From contig JAIBBA010000013.1 in the NCBI GenBank assembly GCA_019694895.1, positions 1 to 37,096 of the forward strand: 37,096 nt of DNA. Direction: 5' to 3'. The stretch comes from Chitinophagales bacterium (lineage in GTDB: Bacteria > Bacteroidota > Bacteroidia > Chitinophagales > BACL12). Position 1 is the stretch's first letter. Each line of letters starts with the position of its first letter. Both the position numbers and the translations under genes were made by a program. Below, piece after piece: positions 7,678 to 16,294 of the stretch. A model generated the notes under the pieces. That model was not told where the DNA came from. It searched no databases and was given only the letters and a program-made list of their open reading frames with translations.

Positions 7678-8592
7678 ATGAAGATTCGTTTACTTTTAAC
7701 TGTTGCCGCTCTCGGCGTAGCTACCATGGGTTTCAGCCAGGTGCCAAATGGCAATATGGACTCTTGGGATACCTATACTTCTCTAGCTTCAGGACTATCT
7801 TGCGACTTCCCGACACAATGGGATGTGCCGGATAAGATTGCTGCCGATCTTGGTATCGCCGATCGCAACTGTACCAAAGAAACTGCAAACGTGCATGGCG
7901 GCGCTGCTGCAGCTCGTTTGGAGACAAAAACATTGAACGTATTGGGTACTCCATTGGATGTTCCCGGAACTATCACAACCGGTATCATCGGTTTTGATTT
8001 CGTTACGTTTACGCCTTCAGTTGAAGGTGGTGCTTCAGTTTCTACTAATTACACAGCTCTTACAGGTTACTATCAATATGCCCCATCAGGCAGCGATACC
8101 ATGAATGTTATCGTGTTGATGATGAGTGGTGCTGATACCATCGGTTTGGGTCAATATCGCGATGCTGCAACGTCAACTTCTTATCAGATGTTCGATTGCC
8201 CTATCACTTACTTCGGACTTGGAACTGCCGATAAAATGCAAATCACCATCACTTCATCAGGTGGTTTCACTTCATTGGTTCCCGGTTCTGTATTGTTTGT
8301 AGATGATTTGGCTGTTACAGGCGGTGCTGACGTTGAAGATTGGAATGGTTATGGTATTGCTCATAATATCTATCCAAACCCTGCCAGCGATTATATCAAT
8401 ATCCTTAATCCTGCAACAAACGATGTAACTATCGAAATCTATAGTCTTACCGGTCAGAAAGTAGGTGAACAAACACTTGCTCCTGACATGAACAGCATCA
8501 ACCTTGAAAACTATACAAGCGGTATTTATACCTTCCGTTTGGTTGACAATGGTACTGTTGTTTATAGCAGCAAATTTGTTGTGAAGAAATAA
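7678..8592 (+). CDS. T9SS-exported protein with PCMD-like domain
   Basis: This 304-residue secreted protein has a signal peptide (MKIRLLLTVAALGVATMGFSQ). The mature part begins VPNGNMDSWDTY, the start typical of the Bacteroidota PCMD-like beta-sandwich found in surface proteins thought to act on or bind carbohydrate. It ends in a type A T9SS sorting domain of about 80 residues: IYPNPASDYINI, then IEIYSLTGQKV and YTFRLVDNGTVVYSSKFVVKK. It should therefore cross the outer membrane by T9SS and be anchored or released. It is monocistronic, with its own -7 box and a strong terminator. The biochemical activity is unknown. Confidence 0.85.
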   Translation: MKIRLLLTVAALGVATMGFSQVPNGNMDSWDTYTSLASGLSCDFPTQWDVPDKIAADLGIADRNCTKETANVHGGAAAARLETKTLNVLGTPLDVPGTITTGIIGFDFVTFTPSVEGGASVSTNYTALTGYYQYAPSGSDTMNVIVLMMSGADTIGLGQYRDAATSTSYQMFDCPITYFGLGTADKMQITITSSGGFTSLVPGSVLFVDDLAVTGGADVEDWNGYGIAHNIYPNPASDYINILNPATNDVTIEIYSLTGQKVGEQTLAPDMNSINLENYTSGIYTFRLVDNGTVVYSSKFVVKK

Positions 8593-8617
8593 TCACATAA
8601 ACATATTACAAAAAAGT

Positions 8618-8650
8618 AGCCCCTTCAAATTGAAGGGGCTTTCTTTTTTT
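8618..8650. terminator. bidirectional rho-independent terminator
   Basis: A perfect stem, AGCCCCTTC with GAAGGGGCT (loop AAATT), is followed by TTCTTTTTTT on the plus strand. On the minus strand it is followed by ACTTTTTT. It sits between the convergent T9SS protein and Hsp20 genes and can serve both. Confidence 0.9.
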
Positions 8651-8668
8651 AATCCAACACCTATGAAA

Positions 8669-9094
8669 TTACTTGATCTCGATTTGCTTTTTGTTTTCTA
8701 CTTGCACGGCGGTTTTCAATGGCAATTCAATATGCAGAATACCATTTGAATAAGATGCTGCAATCTGCTCTCCATCTATGTTTTCAGGTAAAGTAAAGCT
8801 GCGTTCAAAACTGCCGAAGCTGAATTCTTTTCGCGTGTAATTCTTTTCTTTTACCTCATCCTTGGTCTCTTTCTTGCCTGTGATGCGCAATACATCTTTT
8901 TCAACGTGCACATCGAAATCACCCTTGTCGAAACCGGGTGCCGCAACTTCCAAATGATAACCTTTGTCGTGCTGCTCCACATTCACTGAAGGCACGAAAC
9001 TGCCTCGGAAATTTGTTGAAGGCACATTAAAAAGATCGTCGAACATGTTGAACATGGTCGGAATTCCTGAAGGTCTGCGTTTTACTGTTAACAT
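8669..9094 (-). CDS. small heat-shock protein (Hsp20/alpha-crystallin family)
   Basis: This 141-residue holdase chaperone binds unfolding proteins in the cytoplasm. The N-terminal arm (MLTVKRRPSG...FNMFDDLF) is followed by the alpha-crystallin domain with VNVEQHDKGYHLEVAAPGF, the KNYTRKEFSFGSFERSFTLPE strand region and the family GIL motif (NGILHIELP). The longer frame from 9172 has no support for its extra 26 residues. ATG at 9094, or at 9100 (MTMLTV), fits the family length. It is monocistronic and shares a bidirectional terminator with the convergent gene. No CIRCE or other heat-shock operator was recognised upstream. Confidence 0.92.
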   Translation of the reverse strand: MLTVKRRPSGIPTMFNMFDDLFNVPSTNFRGSFVPSVNVEQHDKGYHLEVAAPGFDKGDFDVHVEKDVLRITGKKETKDEVKEKNYTRKEFSFGSFERSFTLPENIDGEQIAASYSNGILHIELPLKTAVQVENKKQIEIK

Positions 9095-9251
9095 AGTCAT
9101 ATGCGTTTTATTTTGTTTTTGAGTTATACACGCTACCCGACAAATGCAGTACCAAGCCAATTTTCCAGGCATTTCACTTACAATTCGACAGAATCAAATT
9201 AAGCAATCGGACAAAATGGCGTATTGCTAACTAGAAACAAGACAAAATGAC

Positions 9252-9761
9252 CTATTTCGTTATGCGACCTCTGGGTCCAAGTTCAATGACCTCGGGTTGC
9301 AGGATTTGTCCGTTAGAGGCCTGAAAGCGGATCATGGTTCTCAGTTTATGGAAACCGTGCACACCTGATGCCCCCGGATTCATGCATAAGGTGCCCGTAG
9401 TTTGATCGCGCATCACTTTCAGGATATGGGAGTGCCCGCAGATAAATAGTGTAGGCGGGTTGCTACGGATGATATTCCTGATTCTAGGCTCGTAGTGTCC
9501 CGGATAACCGCCGATATGCGTCATCAGCACATCAATGCCTTCGCATTCAAAACGAAGGTCTAGGGGGCAAACATTGCGCACATCTCTTCCATCGATATTG
9601 CCATAAACACCTCGAAAAGGTTTGATGGCTTGAAGGGTATTGATCACTTGCACAGTTCCGATATCGCCGGCATGCCAAATCTCATCGGCCTCTGTTGCAT
9701 ATTGCAGAATCAGATCATCGAGAAAATCGTGCGTATCGGAAAGCAATAATACGCGCTTCAT
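9252..9761 (-). CDS. YfcE/MJ0936-type metallophosphoesterase
   Basis: This 169-residue calcineurin-like phosphodiesterase has metal-binding motifs in order: SDTHD (about 6-10), HAGDIG (about 30-35), GNID (about 54-57), THIGG (about 82-86) and GHSH (about 109-112). The family hydrolyses phosphodiesters with two divalent metals; natural substrates are uncertain. The start was moved to the ATG at 9761, where it overlaps the miaA stop as ATGA. The longer frame would add 28 residues from inside miaA. It is the last gene of the dapD-cca-miaA unit. Confidence 0.9.
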   Translation of the reverse strand: MKRVLLLSDTHDFLDDLILQYATEADEIWHAGDIGTVQVINTLQAIKPFRGVYGNIDGRDVRNVCPLDLRFECEGIDVLMTHIGGYPGHYEPRIRNIIRSNPPTLFICGHSHILKVMRDQTTGTLCMNPGASGVHGFHKLRTMIRFQASNGQILQPEVIELGPRGRITK

Positions 9762-10669
9762 GATTGCAATTGAGTGAGAATTTGATTTGCCGGAGTATTT
9801 TCTTCCTCTTGAAGCATGCGATATCCGCCGGTGTTTCTGAACCATGTCAGCTGTCGCTTCGCATAATTGCGTGTGCGTTGTTTGATTAACGAAATTGCCG
9901 TCGACAAATCATATTCACCATCGAAATGAGCAAACAATTCCTTGTATCCTACAGTTTGTAATGCAGATAATTGTCTGAAAGGATATACGGCTCGCGCTTC
10001 TTCAATCCATCCATTGGCAATCATCTCATCAGTGCGTTTGTTGATGCGGTCATATAACTTGTCGCGAGGAATATCAATGCAATATTTATGTGTGATAAAA
10101 TCGCGCAGCACAGGTTGATTTTTTCTGAATACGGAATAAGGCTGTCCGGTTGCCAAACAAATTTCCAATGCACGCATTAATCGCTGCGGATTCTGACTGT
10201 CGACCAACGAAAAATAATCCGGATCGCGCAGCTGCACTTCGTGTTGCAAGGCCTGAATACCGTGATTGCTGTATAATACGCGCACTTCTTCTCTGATATC
10301 GAGCGGCACATCAGGAAATTTATCAAAACCATCTGTTACTGCTTTAACAAAAAGACCACTGCCTCCCGTTAAAATAACCGTTTCAAATTTTTGAAATAAT
10401 TGAGCAAGCAAGGTCATCACCTCTTCCGCATAAATGCCGGCATCATAGGCATCATGAATACTCAACTGTCCGACAAGATGATGTGGCACTTGAGATAATT
10501 CCTCTTTTGTTGGTGCGGCAGTGCCGATGGGAATTTCGCGATAAAATTGGCGTGCATCTGCTGAAATGATCTCTGTTTGCAATGCTTTTGCCAGGGCGAT
10601 GGCACATGCAGTTTTCCCCGAAGCTGTGGGCCCGGCAATAACGATCAGATGGCGATTGCGGGTTTTCAT
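9758..10669 (-). CDS. miaA: tRNA dimethylallyltransferase (MiaA)
   Basis: This 303-residue enzyme transfers a dimethylallyl group to N6 of A37 in tRNAs that read UNN codons. The P-loop GPTASGKT (about 14-21), ISADARQFYREIPIGTAAP, the GGSGLFVKAV segment and the C-terminal KQRTRNYAKRQLTWFR motif are all present. Length matches the family. It starts four bases after the CCA-adding enzyme gene ends and overlaps the following phosphodiesterase gene by ATGA, so translation is probably coupled across a tRNA-processing operon. Confidence 0.97.
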   Translation of the reverse strand: MKTRNRHLIVIAGPTASGKTACAIALAKALQTEIISADARQFYREIPIGTAAPTKEELSQVPHHLVGQLSIHDAYDAGIYAEEVMTLLAQLFQKFETVILTGGSGLFVKAVTDGFDKFPDVPLDIREEVRVLYSNHGIQALQHEVQLRDPDYFSLVDSQNPQRLMRALEICLATGQPYSVFRKNQPVLRDFITHKYCIDIPRDKLYDRINKRTDEMIANGWIEEARAVYPFRQLSALQTVGYKELFAHFDGEYDLSTAISLIKQRTRNYAKRQLTWFRNTGGYRMLQEEENTPANQILTQLQS

Positions 10670-10673
10670 TGTT

Positions 10674-12125
10674 TTATCTCTTAACAGGTTGCAATCCCAG
10701 TGATAATCCCTTTTCCAGCATCAAACGATAGGCAGCGTCATATTCATTTGGAATATCTCCTTCCAATATGGCCTCACGTACAAATTCTTTTATCTGACCT
10801 ACTTCTTTGCCCGGTTTAATATCGAAGGTTTCCATGATCAATTCACCGGTTACAGGCGGTTGAAAATTGCGAATATGATCGCGAGCTTCTACATCGCGAA
10901 GCTTTTCTTTCACCAACTCGAAATTCTCGTGATACTTTTTAATTTTCAGCCGGTTTTTTGTGGTGATGTCGGCGTGACAAAGCAACAACAACCCTTCCAG
11001 ATCGTCGCCTGCTTCGAATAATAATCTTCTTATTGCTGAGTCGGTTACATTTTCTTTTGTCAGCGATATCGGTCGCATGTGCAATCCCACAATATTCTGC
11101 ACGCGTTTTAATTCCTGCTGCAGCGGTAGTTTCAGATGCGTAAATATTTGTTTTGCCATGCGTGCACCTACAACTTCATGCCCGTGGAAAGTCCAACCTG
11201 TTGGCGGAATGAATTTTTTTGTCGCCGGTTTAGCAATATCATGCAGCAACGCAGCCCAGCGTAGCCACAGATCATCTGTAAGCGCACTGATATTATCTAC
11301 TACTTCCAGTGTATGAAAAAAATTGTCTTTGTGACCTTGACCATCAATCATGTCAGTGCCGTGCATGGCATATAATTCAGGAAAAATAATTTCCAGCAGT
11401 CCGCTGTCCGATAAATAATATAATCCTATCGATGGCTTCGGTGATAACAATATTTTATTGAGTTCGTCGGTAATGCGTTCCTGCGAAATGATGCGAATTC
11501 TATCCTTGGATGCTTTTATACCCGCATAAGTATCATATTCAATATCAAAATTCAACTGAGATGCAAATCGAATAGCCCTGAGCATGCGCAGTGGATCGTC
11601 GCTGAATGTAATGGCAGGGTCTAAAGGCGTTCTGATACAACGATCCTCCATATCATGGATGCCATTAAAAGGGTCTATTACTGCGCCATAGTCATTTTCA
11701 TTCAGCGAAATGGCCAATGCATTTATGGTAAAATCGCGTCGCAACTGATCGTCGCGCAATGTGCCGTCTTCAACAATAGGTTTGCGTGAATCATGGCGAT
11801 AAGATTCTTTGCGTGCTCCAACAAATTCTATCTCCATGCCATGATATCGAAAGTGAGCTGTGCCAAAATTTTTAAATTCCGCAACACTTGGTTTTCCGGG
11901 TAGGGTAGCGGCAACAGCTCGGGCAAGTGCAATTCCACTTCCCACACAAACAAAATCGATATCTTTTTTGTAATCGCGACCTAATATTTTATCTCGGACA
12001 AATCCACCTACCACATAACAAGGAAATTGCAGTGTTGCCGATACCTCTGCAACCACTTTGAAAAGTGCATGCTCCGCATCAGAAAATTGCAATTGTTGAC
12101 TTTGTATATGTAGGTTACCTGACAT
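10674..12125 (-). CDS. cca: CCA tRNA nucleotidyltransferase with HD domain
   Basis: This 483-residue class II nucleotidyltransferase has GGFVRDKILGR and DIDFVC (catalytic Asp pair, about residues 53-61). The RRDFTINALA and DDPLRMLRAIRFASQL motifs of the poly(A) polymerase/CCA-adding head follow. An HD phosphohydrolase domain (HTLEVV...LLHDIAKP, about 257-284) is inserted or appended. It adds or repairs the 3' CCA of tRNAs. This is consistent with the tRNA copies at the window start having no encoded CCA. It lies 15 bases downstream of dapD and 4 upstream of miaA. Confidence 0.95.
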   Translation of the reverse strand: MSGNLHIQSQQLQFSDAEHALFKVVAEVSATLQFPCYVVGGFVRDKILGRDYKKDIDFVCVGSGIALARAVAATLPGKPSVAEFKNFGTAHFRYHGMEIEFVGARKESYRHDSRKPIVEDGTLRDDQLRRDFTINALAISLNENDYGAVIDPFNGIHDMEDRCIRTPLDPAITFSDDPLRMLRAIRFASQLNFDIEYDTYAGIKASKDRIRIISQERITDELNKILLSPKPSIGLYYLSDSGLLEIIFPELYAMHGTDMIDGQGHKDNFFHTLEVVDNISALTDDLWLRWAALLHDIAKPATKKFIPPTGWTFHGHEVVGARMAKQIFTHLKLPLQQELKRVQNIVGLHMRPISLTKENVTDSAIRRLLFEAGDDLEGLLLLCHADITTKNRLKIKKYHENFELVKEKLRDVEARDHIRNFQPPVTGELIMETFDIKPGKEVGQIKEFVREAILEGDIPNEYDAAYRLMLEKGLSLGLQPVKR

Positions 12126-12140
12126 GAATGTATTTATACA

Positions 12141-12947
12141 TTAAACAGCTACGCTATTATCGCGGAGTGCATCGTTCAAACTTGTTTTTTTATCGGTACT
12201 TTCCTTGCGCTGTCCGATGATGAGTGCACAAGGTACTTGATATTCGCCGGCAGGAAATTTTTTAGTGTAGGATCCTGGAATTACCACAGATCGTTTTGGC
12301 ACACGACCACGATATTCAACAGGTTCATGACCCGTTACGTCAATGATTTTTGTTGATTGCGTTAATACCACATTCGCTCCCAACACGGCCTCTTCTTCCA
12401 CAACAACGCCTTCCACCACTATGCATCGCGATCCGATGAAGCAATTATCTTCAATAATTACCGGACTTGCCTGCACGGGTTCAAGCACGCCACCAATGCC
12501 AACACCGCCGCTGAGATGCACATTTTTGCCAATTTGGGCACAACTGCCTACAGTAGCCCATGTATCAACCATGGTGCCTTCATCAACATACGCACCGATA
12601 TTTACGTATCCGGGCATCACGATTACATTGCTTGCTACAAAGGCACCATAGCGAATGAGACCATGTGGCACAACGCGGATTCCTGCTTCTTTGAGGTTAT
12701 GTTTCAGCGGAATTTTATCATGAAATTCAAAAGGTCCTACGCTTATGGTTTCCATTTGCATGATAGGAAAATACATGATCACCGCCTTTTTTACCCATTC
12801 ATGCACCTGCCAGTTGCCATTCACCTTTTCCGCAACGCGTAAACTGCCGTTGTTCAACATGGCAATTACTTCCTTAATGGTATGCTGCATGGCTGTATCC
12901 TGCAAAAGGCTGCGGTCGTTCCATGCTTTTTCTATTAATGCTTGCAT
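12141..12947 (-). CDS. dapD: 2,3,4,5-tetrahydropyridine-2,6-dicarboxylate N-succinyltransferase
   Basis: This 268-residue enzyme of the succinylase branch of lysine/diaminopimelate synthesis has an N-terminal helical part followed by a left-handed beta-helix of hexapeptide repeats (about residues 100-210). Those repeats include GAYVDEGTMVDTWATVGSC, the VHLSGGVGIGGVLEP segment and the EDNCFIGSRCIVVEGV turn that mark DapD. Length is normal. It is the first gene of the leftward dapD-cca-miaA-yfcE unit. A TAAATTTG box ends five bases before the ATG, so the transcript may have almost no leader. Confidence 0.97.
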   Translation of the reverse strand: MQALIEKAWNDRSLLQDTAMQHTIKEVIAMLNNGSLRVAEKVNGNWQVHEWVKKAVIMYFPIMQMETISVGPFEFHDKIPLKHNLKEAGIRVVPHGLIRYGAFVASNVIVMPGYVNIGAYVDEGTMVDTWATVGSCAQIGKNVHLSGGVGIGGVLEPVQASPVIIEDNCFIGSRCIVVEGVVVEEEAVLGANVVLTQSTKIIDVTGHEPVEYRGRVPKRSVVIPGSYTKKFPAGEYQVPCALIIGQRKESTDKKTSLNDALRDNSVAV

Positions 12948-12951
12948 GCTG

Positions 12952-12959
12952 CAAATTTA
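12952..12959 (-). promoter_or_regulatory. candidate -7 box for the dapD unit
   Basis: On the minus strand this reads TAAATTTG, an exact TAnnTTTG match whose G is 5 bases before the A of the dapD ATG. No -33 TTG is evident at 19-21 bases. Confidence 0.35.
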
Positions 12960-13036
12960 GGGATATTGCATTTAGTAGTCCCGATCCGGGCAATATCTCT
13001 GTAATTGTCGCCTTAAAAGGTATGTGCGGATGTGCT

Positions 13037-13044
13037 TATATTTG
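13037..13044 (+). promoter_or_regulatory. candidate -7 box (TATATTTG)
   Basis: This is an exact consensus match ending 28 bases before the transporter ATG. No -33 TTG is seen at the ideal spacing. Confidence 0.5.
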
Positions 13045-13072
13045 ACGTTGCAACAATTCAGCTTTCCACCCG

Positions 13073-14554
13073 ATGCGCGCAAAATTAATCATGTTATTAG
13101 GACCTGTCCTTGCAGTAATCACCGGCCTGCTCTTTTATTATACGGGCAATTCGCCTGAGGTTAGTAAAATGGCTGCTGTTCTGGTTTTGATGGCCTATTG
13201 GTGGATGACGGAAGCCGTCAATATATTTATTACCAGTTTATTGCCCGTAGTGTTATTGCCATTGTTAGGCATCCTGAGTATCGACGCGGTTGCACCGCAA
13301 TATATGAAGGATGTGATATTTCTCTATATCGGAGGATTTATTCTCACTTTCGCGATTGAGCGCTGGAATTTACACAAGCGATTTTCATTAGGTATTTTGC
13401 TTCGCTTTGGCAGTTCGCCGGAAAAATTACTCATCGGTTTTATGGTTAGCACCTATTTTATTTCAATGTGGCTGAACAATACTTCCACTACATTGATGAT
13501 GCTGCCTGTAGCCTTGGCAGTGATCAAACAAATTCATGGCAATGACGATACCAAACGCACCGGATTGTCAACGGCAATATTATTGGGGATTTCTTACGCA
13601 TCCACCATTGGCGGTACAGCAACATTGGTAGGCACCTTGCCAAATATGGTTATGAAATCATTTTATGATGAACATTTCCCTGCCGAACAATCCTTGAATT
13701 TCGCAAACTGGTTCTCTTTCGCATTCCCAATGAGTTTGTTTTTTCTGGCGATATGTTATTTTGTTTTTAAGGCAATGCTCCTTCGTAATTCCGATCACAA
13801 AGCTCCGGATCTGGAATATTGCAAAACAGAATATCGTGCACTCGGAAAAATGACTTTCGAAGAAAAAGCGATTGCATGGATTTTTTTGGCTGCTGTAGTA
13901 TTGTGGTTTACACTCGACAATAAAACCTTATGGGGTCTCGATCTGGTAGGATGGAAAACTTATCTAGTACATTGGCATATCATTCCAAATGATAAGTTCG
14001 TGAATGAAAGCTTTGTCGCAATATTAATGGGCATGATATTATTTTTCTTCCCATCAAAATCTAAAAAAGGCGAGTCGTTGGTAATGTGGGAAGATGTGAA
14101 GCGGTTGCCACTTGGTATATTATTTTTATTCGGCGGAGGATTCGCACTTGCAAAAGGTGTTGAAGTGTCGGGACTGGACGATTGGATTGCAGGTAATTGC
14201 ACCGGGTTAAAAGACCTTCCACCCATTTTAATGATCTTATGCCTTTGTGTTATCACTACCATATTTTCTGAATTTGCTTCGAATACGGCAACCGTGAGTT
14301 TGTTTATGGCCATTTTAATTCCCATTATCCCGATGCTTGGAATACCGCCATTGCTCGCGATGATGCCTATAACCATTGCTGCCAGCTATTCATTCATGCT
14401 GCCTGTTGGAACCCCACCTAATACGATAGTTTTCGGAACGGAAATGATTAAAGTGCGCACCATGCTCCGGGTTGGTTTATGGCTCGATTTACTTGGTGCA
14501 TTGGTCATCCTGTTGTTCACCTTTACCATTGGGCAATGGGTGTTTGGATTCTGA
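13073..14554 (+). CDS. SLC13/DASS-family sodium:dicarboxylate (or sulfate) symporter
   Basis: This 493-residue inner-membrane transporter has about 11-12 hydrophobic helices. The two pseudo-symmetric substrate/sodium motifs of the DASS family are visible as LNNTSTTLMMLP (about residues 139-150) and EFASNTATVSLFM (about 401-413). YASTIGGTATLVGTLPN and SYSFMLPVGTPPN form the matching Thr/Gly-rich loops. Members import C4-dicarboxylates, citrate or sulfate with Na+; which one cannot be decided here. It is monocistronic with its own -7 box and a terminator. Confidence 0.93.
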   Translation: MRAKLIMLLGPVLAVITGLLFYYTGNSPEVSKMAAVLVLMAYWWMTEAVNIFITSLLPVVLLPLLGILSIDAVAPQYMKDVIFLYIGGFILTFAIERWNLHKRFSLGILLRFGSSPEKLLIGFMVSTYFISMWLNNTSTTLMMLPVALAVIKQIHGNDDTKRTGLSTAILLGISYASTIGGTATLVGTLPNMVMKSFYDEHFPAEQSLNFANWFSFAFPMSLFFLAICYFVFKAMLLRNSDHKAPDLEYCKTEYRALGKMTFEEKAIAWIFLAAVVLWFTLDNKTLWGLDLVGWKTYLVHWHIIPNDKFVNESFVAILMGMILFFFPSKSKKGESLVMWEDVKRLPLGILFLFGGGFALAKGVEVSGLDDWIAGNCTGLKDLPPILMILCLCVITTIFSEFASNTATVSLFMAILIPIIPMLGIPPLLAMMPITIAASYSFMLPVGTPPNTIVFGTEMIKVRTMLRVGLWLDLLGALVILLFTFTIGQWVFGF

Positions 14555-14599
14555 AAGTCATTGCTATACGAAATCAATTAATGCCAATGTTGACAGGCA

Positions 14600-14632
14600 A
14601 AAAAAAAGACCATCAACAGATGATCTTTTTTT
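14600..14632. terminator. bidirectional rho-independent terminator
   Basis: AAAAAAAGA and CATC pair with GATG and TCTTTTTTT around an AACA loop, with one C-A mismatch. The T-run on the plus strand ends the transporter transcript. The symmetrical A-run serves the convergent thioredoxin-like gene ending at 14656. Confidence 0.8.
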
Positions 14633-14655
14633 GGGTTTACGCTACAATTGTTTGG

Positions 14656-16110
14656 TCAATGCGTTACGGTAAGTATACTTCCTTGCGTATTTCCGATTGC
14701 CTGAACACGAATAATATAATTTCCTTCAGCCAACATTGAGGTATTGATACCAAAATGCTGCTCACCGGCTGCACAATTAGATGTATTCACGGTCATAATA
14801 TGTTGCCCTAACATATCAACTAACTCTATAAATAAATCGCCTCCGGTGTGTTGAACGGTAATTGAAGTAGATTGATTCGCAGGATTCGGCGATATCATCA
14901 AGTTTTGGTTAACGGTTGCAGCAGTTATTTCCGTCAGTCCGGTCACTTTAAGCGCTTCAGATTTTTTATATGCAATATCTTCATCGCCATCGGCTATTAC
15001 TTCACCATTGTCATATATTTTGTAATAACCGGTTCCTGTGATACCATCACCACCTGAATCGAACATATGGAAAGTATAGCAACCGTTTCCAGGCAAGGTT
15101 ACATCTTCGTCAACAACTACTGTATTTTTATCGCTGGTAGGATAAGGTCCGCCTGAATGCACTTCATCGCCGGATTCTTCATCAATAATTTCCCAGCGTG
15201 TTTGTGTCGGATAATTATCTGTTTTCACTTCAAGATGTATCACCATATTCACATTATTATGGAAAAAGATAGTGGTGTATACGGTATTATTTAAGTCATT
15301 GTCATCGGCAGAAGTTATGTTGATGTCTATGTTTGATGATTCATCATCCAATACAACAGAGCCAATGGTCACTTCCTCCATTTCATAAATATCTAAATTG
15401 CCTGTCCAGTTATAACTCAGCAATTCAACGCCGTCTTGATTGGCAGTAATTGTGCATGCAGTAAGTGGGTCAAATCCCATATTTTGTAAAGTAATACTCA
15501 ATTCAACTTCCGCACAACCTACCGTAGGACCGGTATAATCCATAATGCTTGCATCGTTGTTGGTGAATGCAACGGCACAATCATCAGTGCTTGCATATAG
15601 AACAGCCGTTGATACCTGGCCTACCTCATCAACTATGCGATTAGGACAAATGCGATATATTGTTGGAAAATAGGCTATTTCATAATCGCTTACCACGGTA
15701 TAACTTGGATCACCATAATGCGTTAAAATAATAGGGTAGGGCGTGCCATCAACCCAATCGCCTTGTGTTCCGGCGCCGATGCCATTCAACTCATCGAGAG
15801 TTGAGGCTCCATCACCTTCGATATAGAAAACCATTACCTCATTGGTGCCATCAGGTCCGTATGTGTCGTATAAGGCTTCCAGGTTACCCGAGTTGTGGTA
15901 TGTCCAGCAAGGTCCGCACCAAACTGCAGAGAAATCGAGGAAAACGCTTTTGCCTTGGTTCAGGATATCGTATAAATGCCATTGCGTGCCATTGATATCG
16001 GTGAGCGTCCAGTCTTCAGCTATAGATCCGTCTTCCAGCTGTGCTTTGGCCGGAGCAACCATCATCAGGCTGATGATAAGCAATATACAGGGGTAGGTAA
16101 TTTTTTTCAT
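14656..16110 (-). CDS. T9SS-exported thioredoxin-fold protein, paralogue A
   Basis: This 484-residue secreted protein has a signal peptide (MKKITYPCILL...APAKAQ). A TlpA/redoxin-like domain follows, with AVWCGPCW (CxxC) and a cis-proline segment AYFPTIYRI. A CARDB-like beta domain (NMGFDPLTACTI...) comes next, then a module with the pattern LEVKTDNYP...GCYTFHMFDSGGDGITG, and last a type A T9SS sorting domain (SPNPANQSTSITV...). A -7 box at 16129-16136 overlaps the longer in-frame ATG at 16131, which makes MKK at 16110 the start. It is a tandem paralogue of the gene just upstream, with the same order of domains. It may act as a surface thiol oxidoreductase; partners are unknown. Confidence 0.85.
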   Translation of the reverse strand: MKKITYPCILLIISLMMVAPAKAQLEDGSIAEDWTLTDINGTQWHLYDILNQGKSVFLDFSAVWCGPCWTYHNSGNLEALYDTYGPDGTNEVMVFYIEGDGASTLDELNGIGAGTQGDWVDGTPYPIILTHYGDPSYTVVSDYEIAYFPTIYRICPNRIVDEVGQVSTAVLYASTDDCAVAFTNNDASIMDYTGPTVGCAEVELSITLQNMGFDPLTACTITANQDGVELLSYNWTGNLDIYEMEEVTIGSVVLDDESSNIDINITSADDNDLNNTVYTTIFFHNNVNMVIHLEVKTDNYPTQTRWEIIDEESGDEVHSGGPYPTSDKNTVVVDEDVTLPGNGCYTFHMFDSGGDGITGTGYYKIYDNGEVIADGDEDIAYKKSEALKVTGLTEITAATVNQNLMISPNPANQSTSITVQHTGGDLFIELVDMLGQHIMTVNTSNCAAGEQHFGINTSMLAEGNYIIRVQAIGNTQGSILTVTH

Positions 16111-16128
16111 GATCAGGGTTTTGGATAT

Positions 16129-16136
16129 CAAACTTA
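16129..16136 (-). promoter_or_regulatory. -7 box for paralogue A; decides its start
   Basis: On the minus strand this reads TAAGTTTG (exact TAnnTTTG), 19 bases before the ATG at 16110. It lies on top of the alternative ATG at 16131, which therefore cannot be in the transcript. Confidence 0.5.
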
Positions 16137-16160
16137 GGAAATTTATCGGAAACGGATGAT

Positions 16161-16222
16161 GGTGAGTGGTGAGTGGTGAGTGGGTGAGTCACGAATCACG
16201 ATTCACGATTCACGATTCACGA
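16161..16222. repeat. two adjoining heptamer tandem arrays (GGTGAGT and TCACGAT)
   Basis: About four copies of GGTGAGT (16161-16188) run directly into five copies of TCACGAT (16189-16222). Both have a 7-base period, and the GTGA of one unit is the complement of the TCAC of the other. The array is in the spacer between the two thioredoxin-like paralogues, upstream of the downstream gene's -7 box. Confidence 0.85.
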
Positions 16223-16246
16223 AAGACAGCTTCGTTTAAATAAAAA

Positions 16247-16273
16247 AGCTCCCGTACGGAAGGTACGGGAGCT
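16247..16273 (-). terminator. rho-independent terminator for paralogue B
   Basis: A perfect 11-bp stem, AGCTCCCGTAC with GTACGGGAGCT, has a 5-nt loop and is followed on the minus strand by TTTTTATTT. It lies 22 bases after the stop at 16295, so the two paralogues are separate transcripts. Confidence 0.9.
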
Positions 16274-16294
16274 CAATATCTAGGGAATTCCTAA

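Noticed and set aside
12343..12960. Rightward frames across dapD
   Set aside because: They are complements of the hexapeptide-repeat coding sequence; dapD is unambiguous on the other strand.
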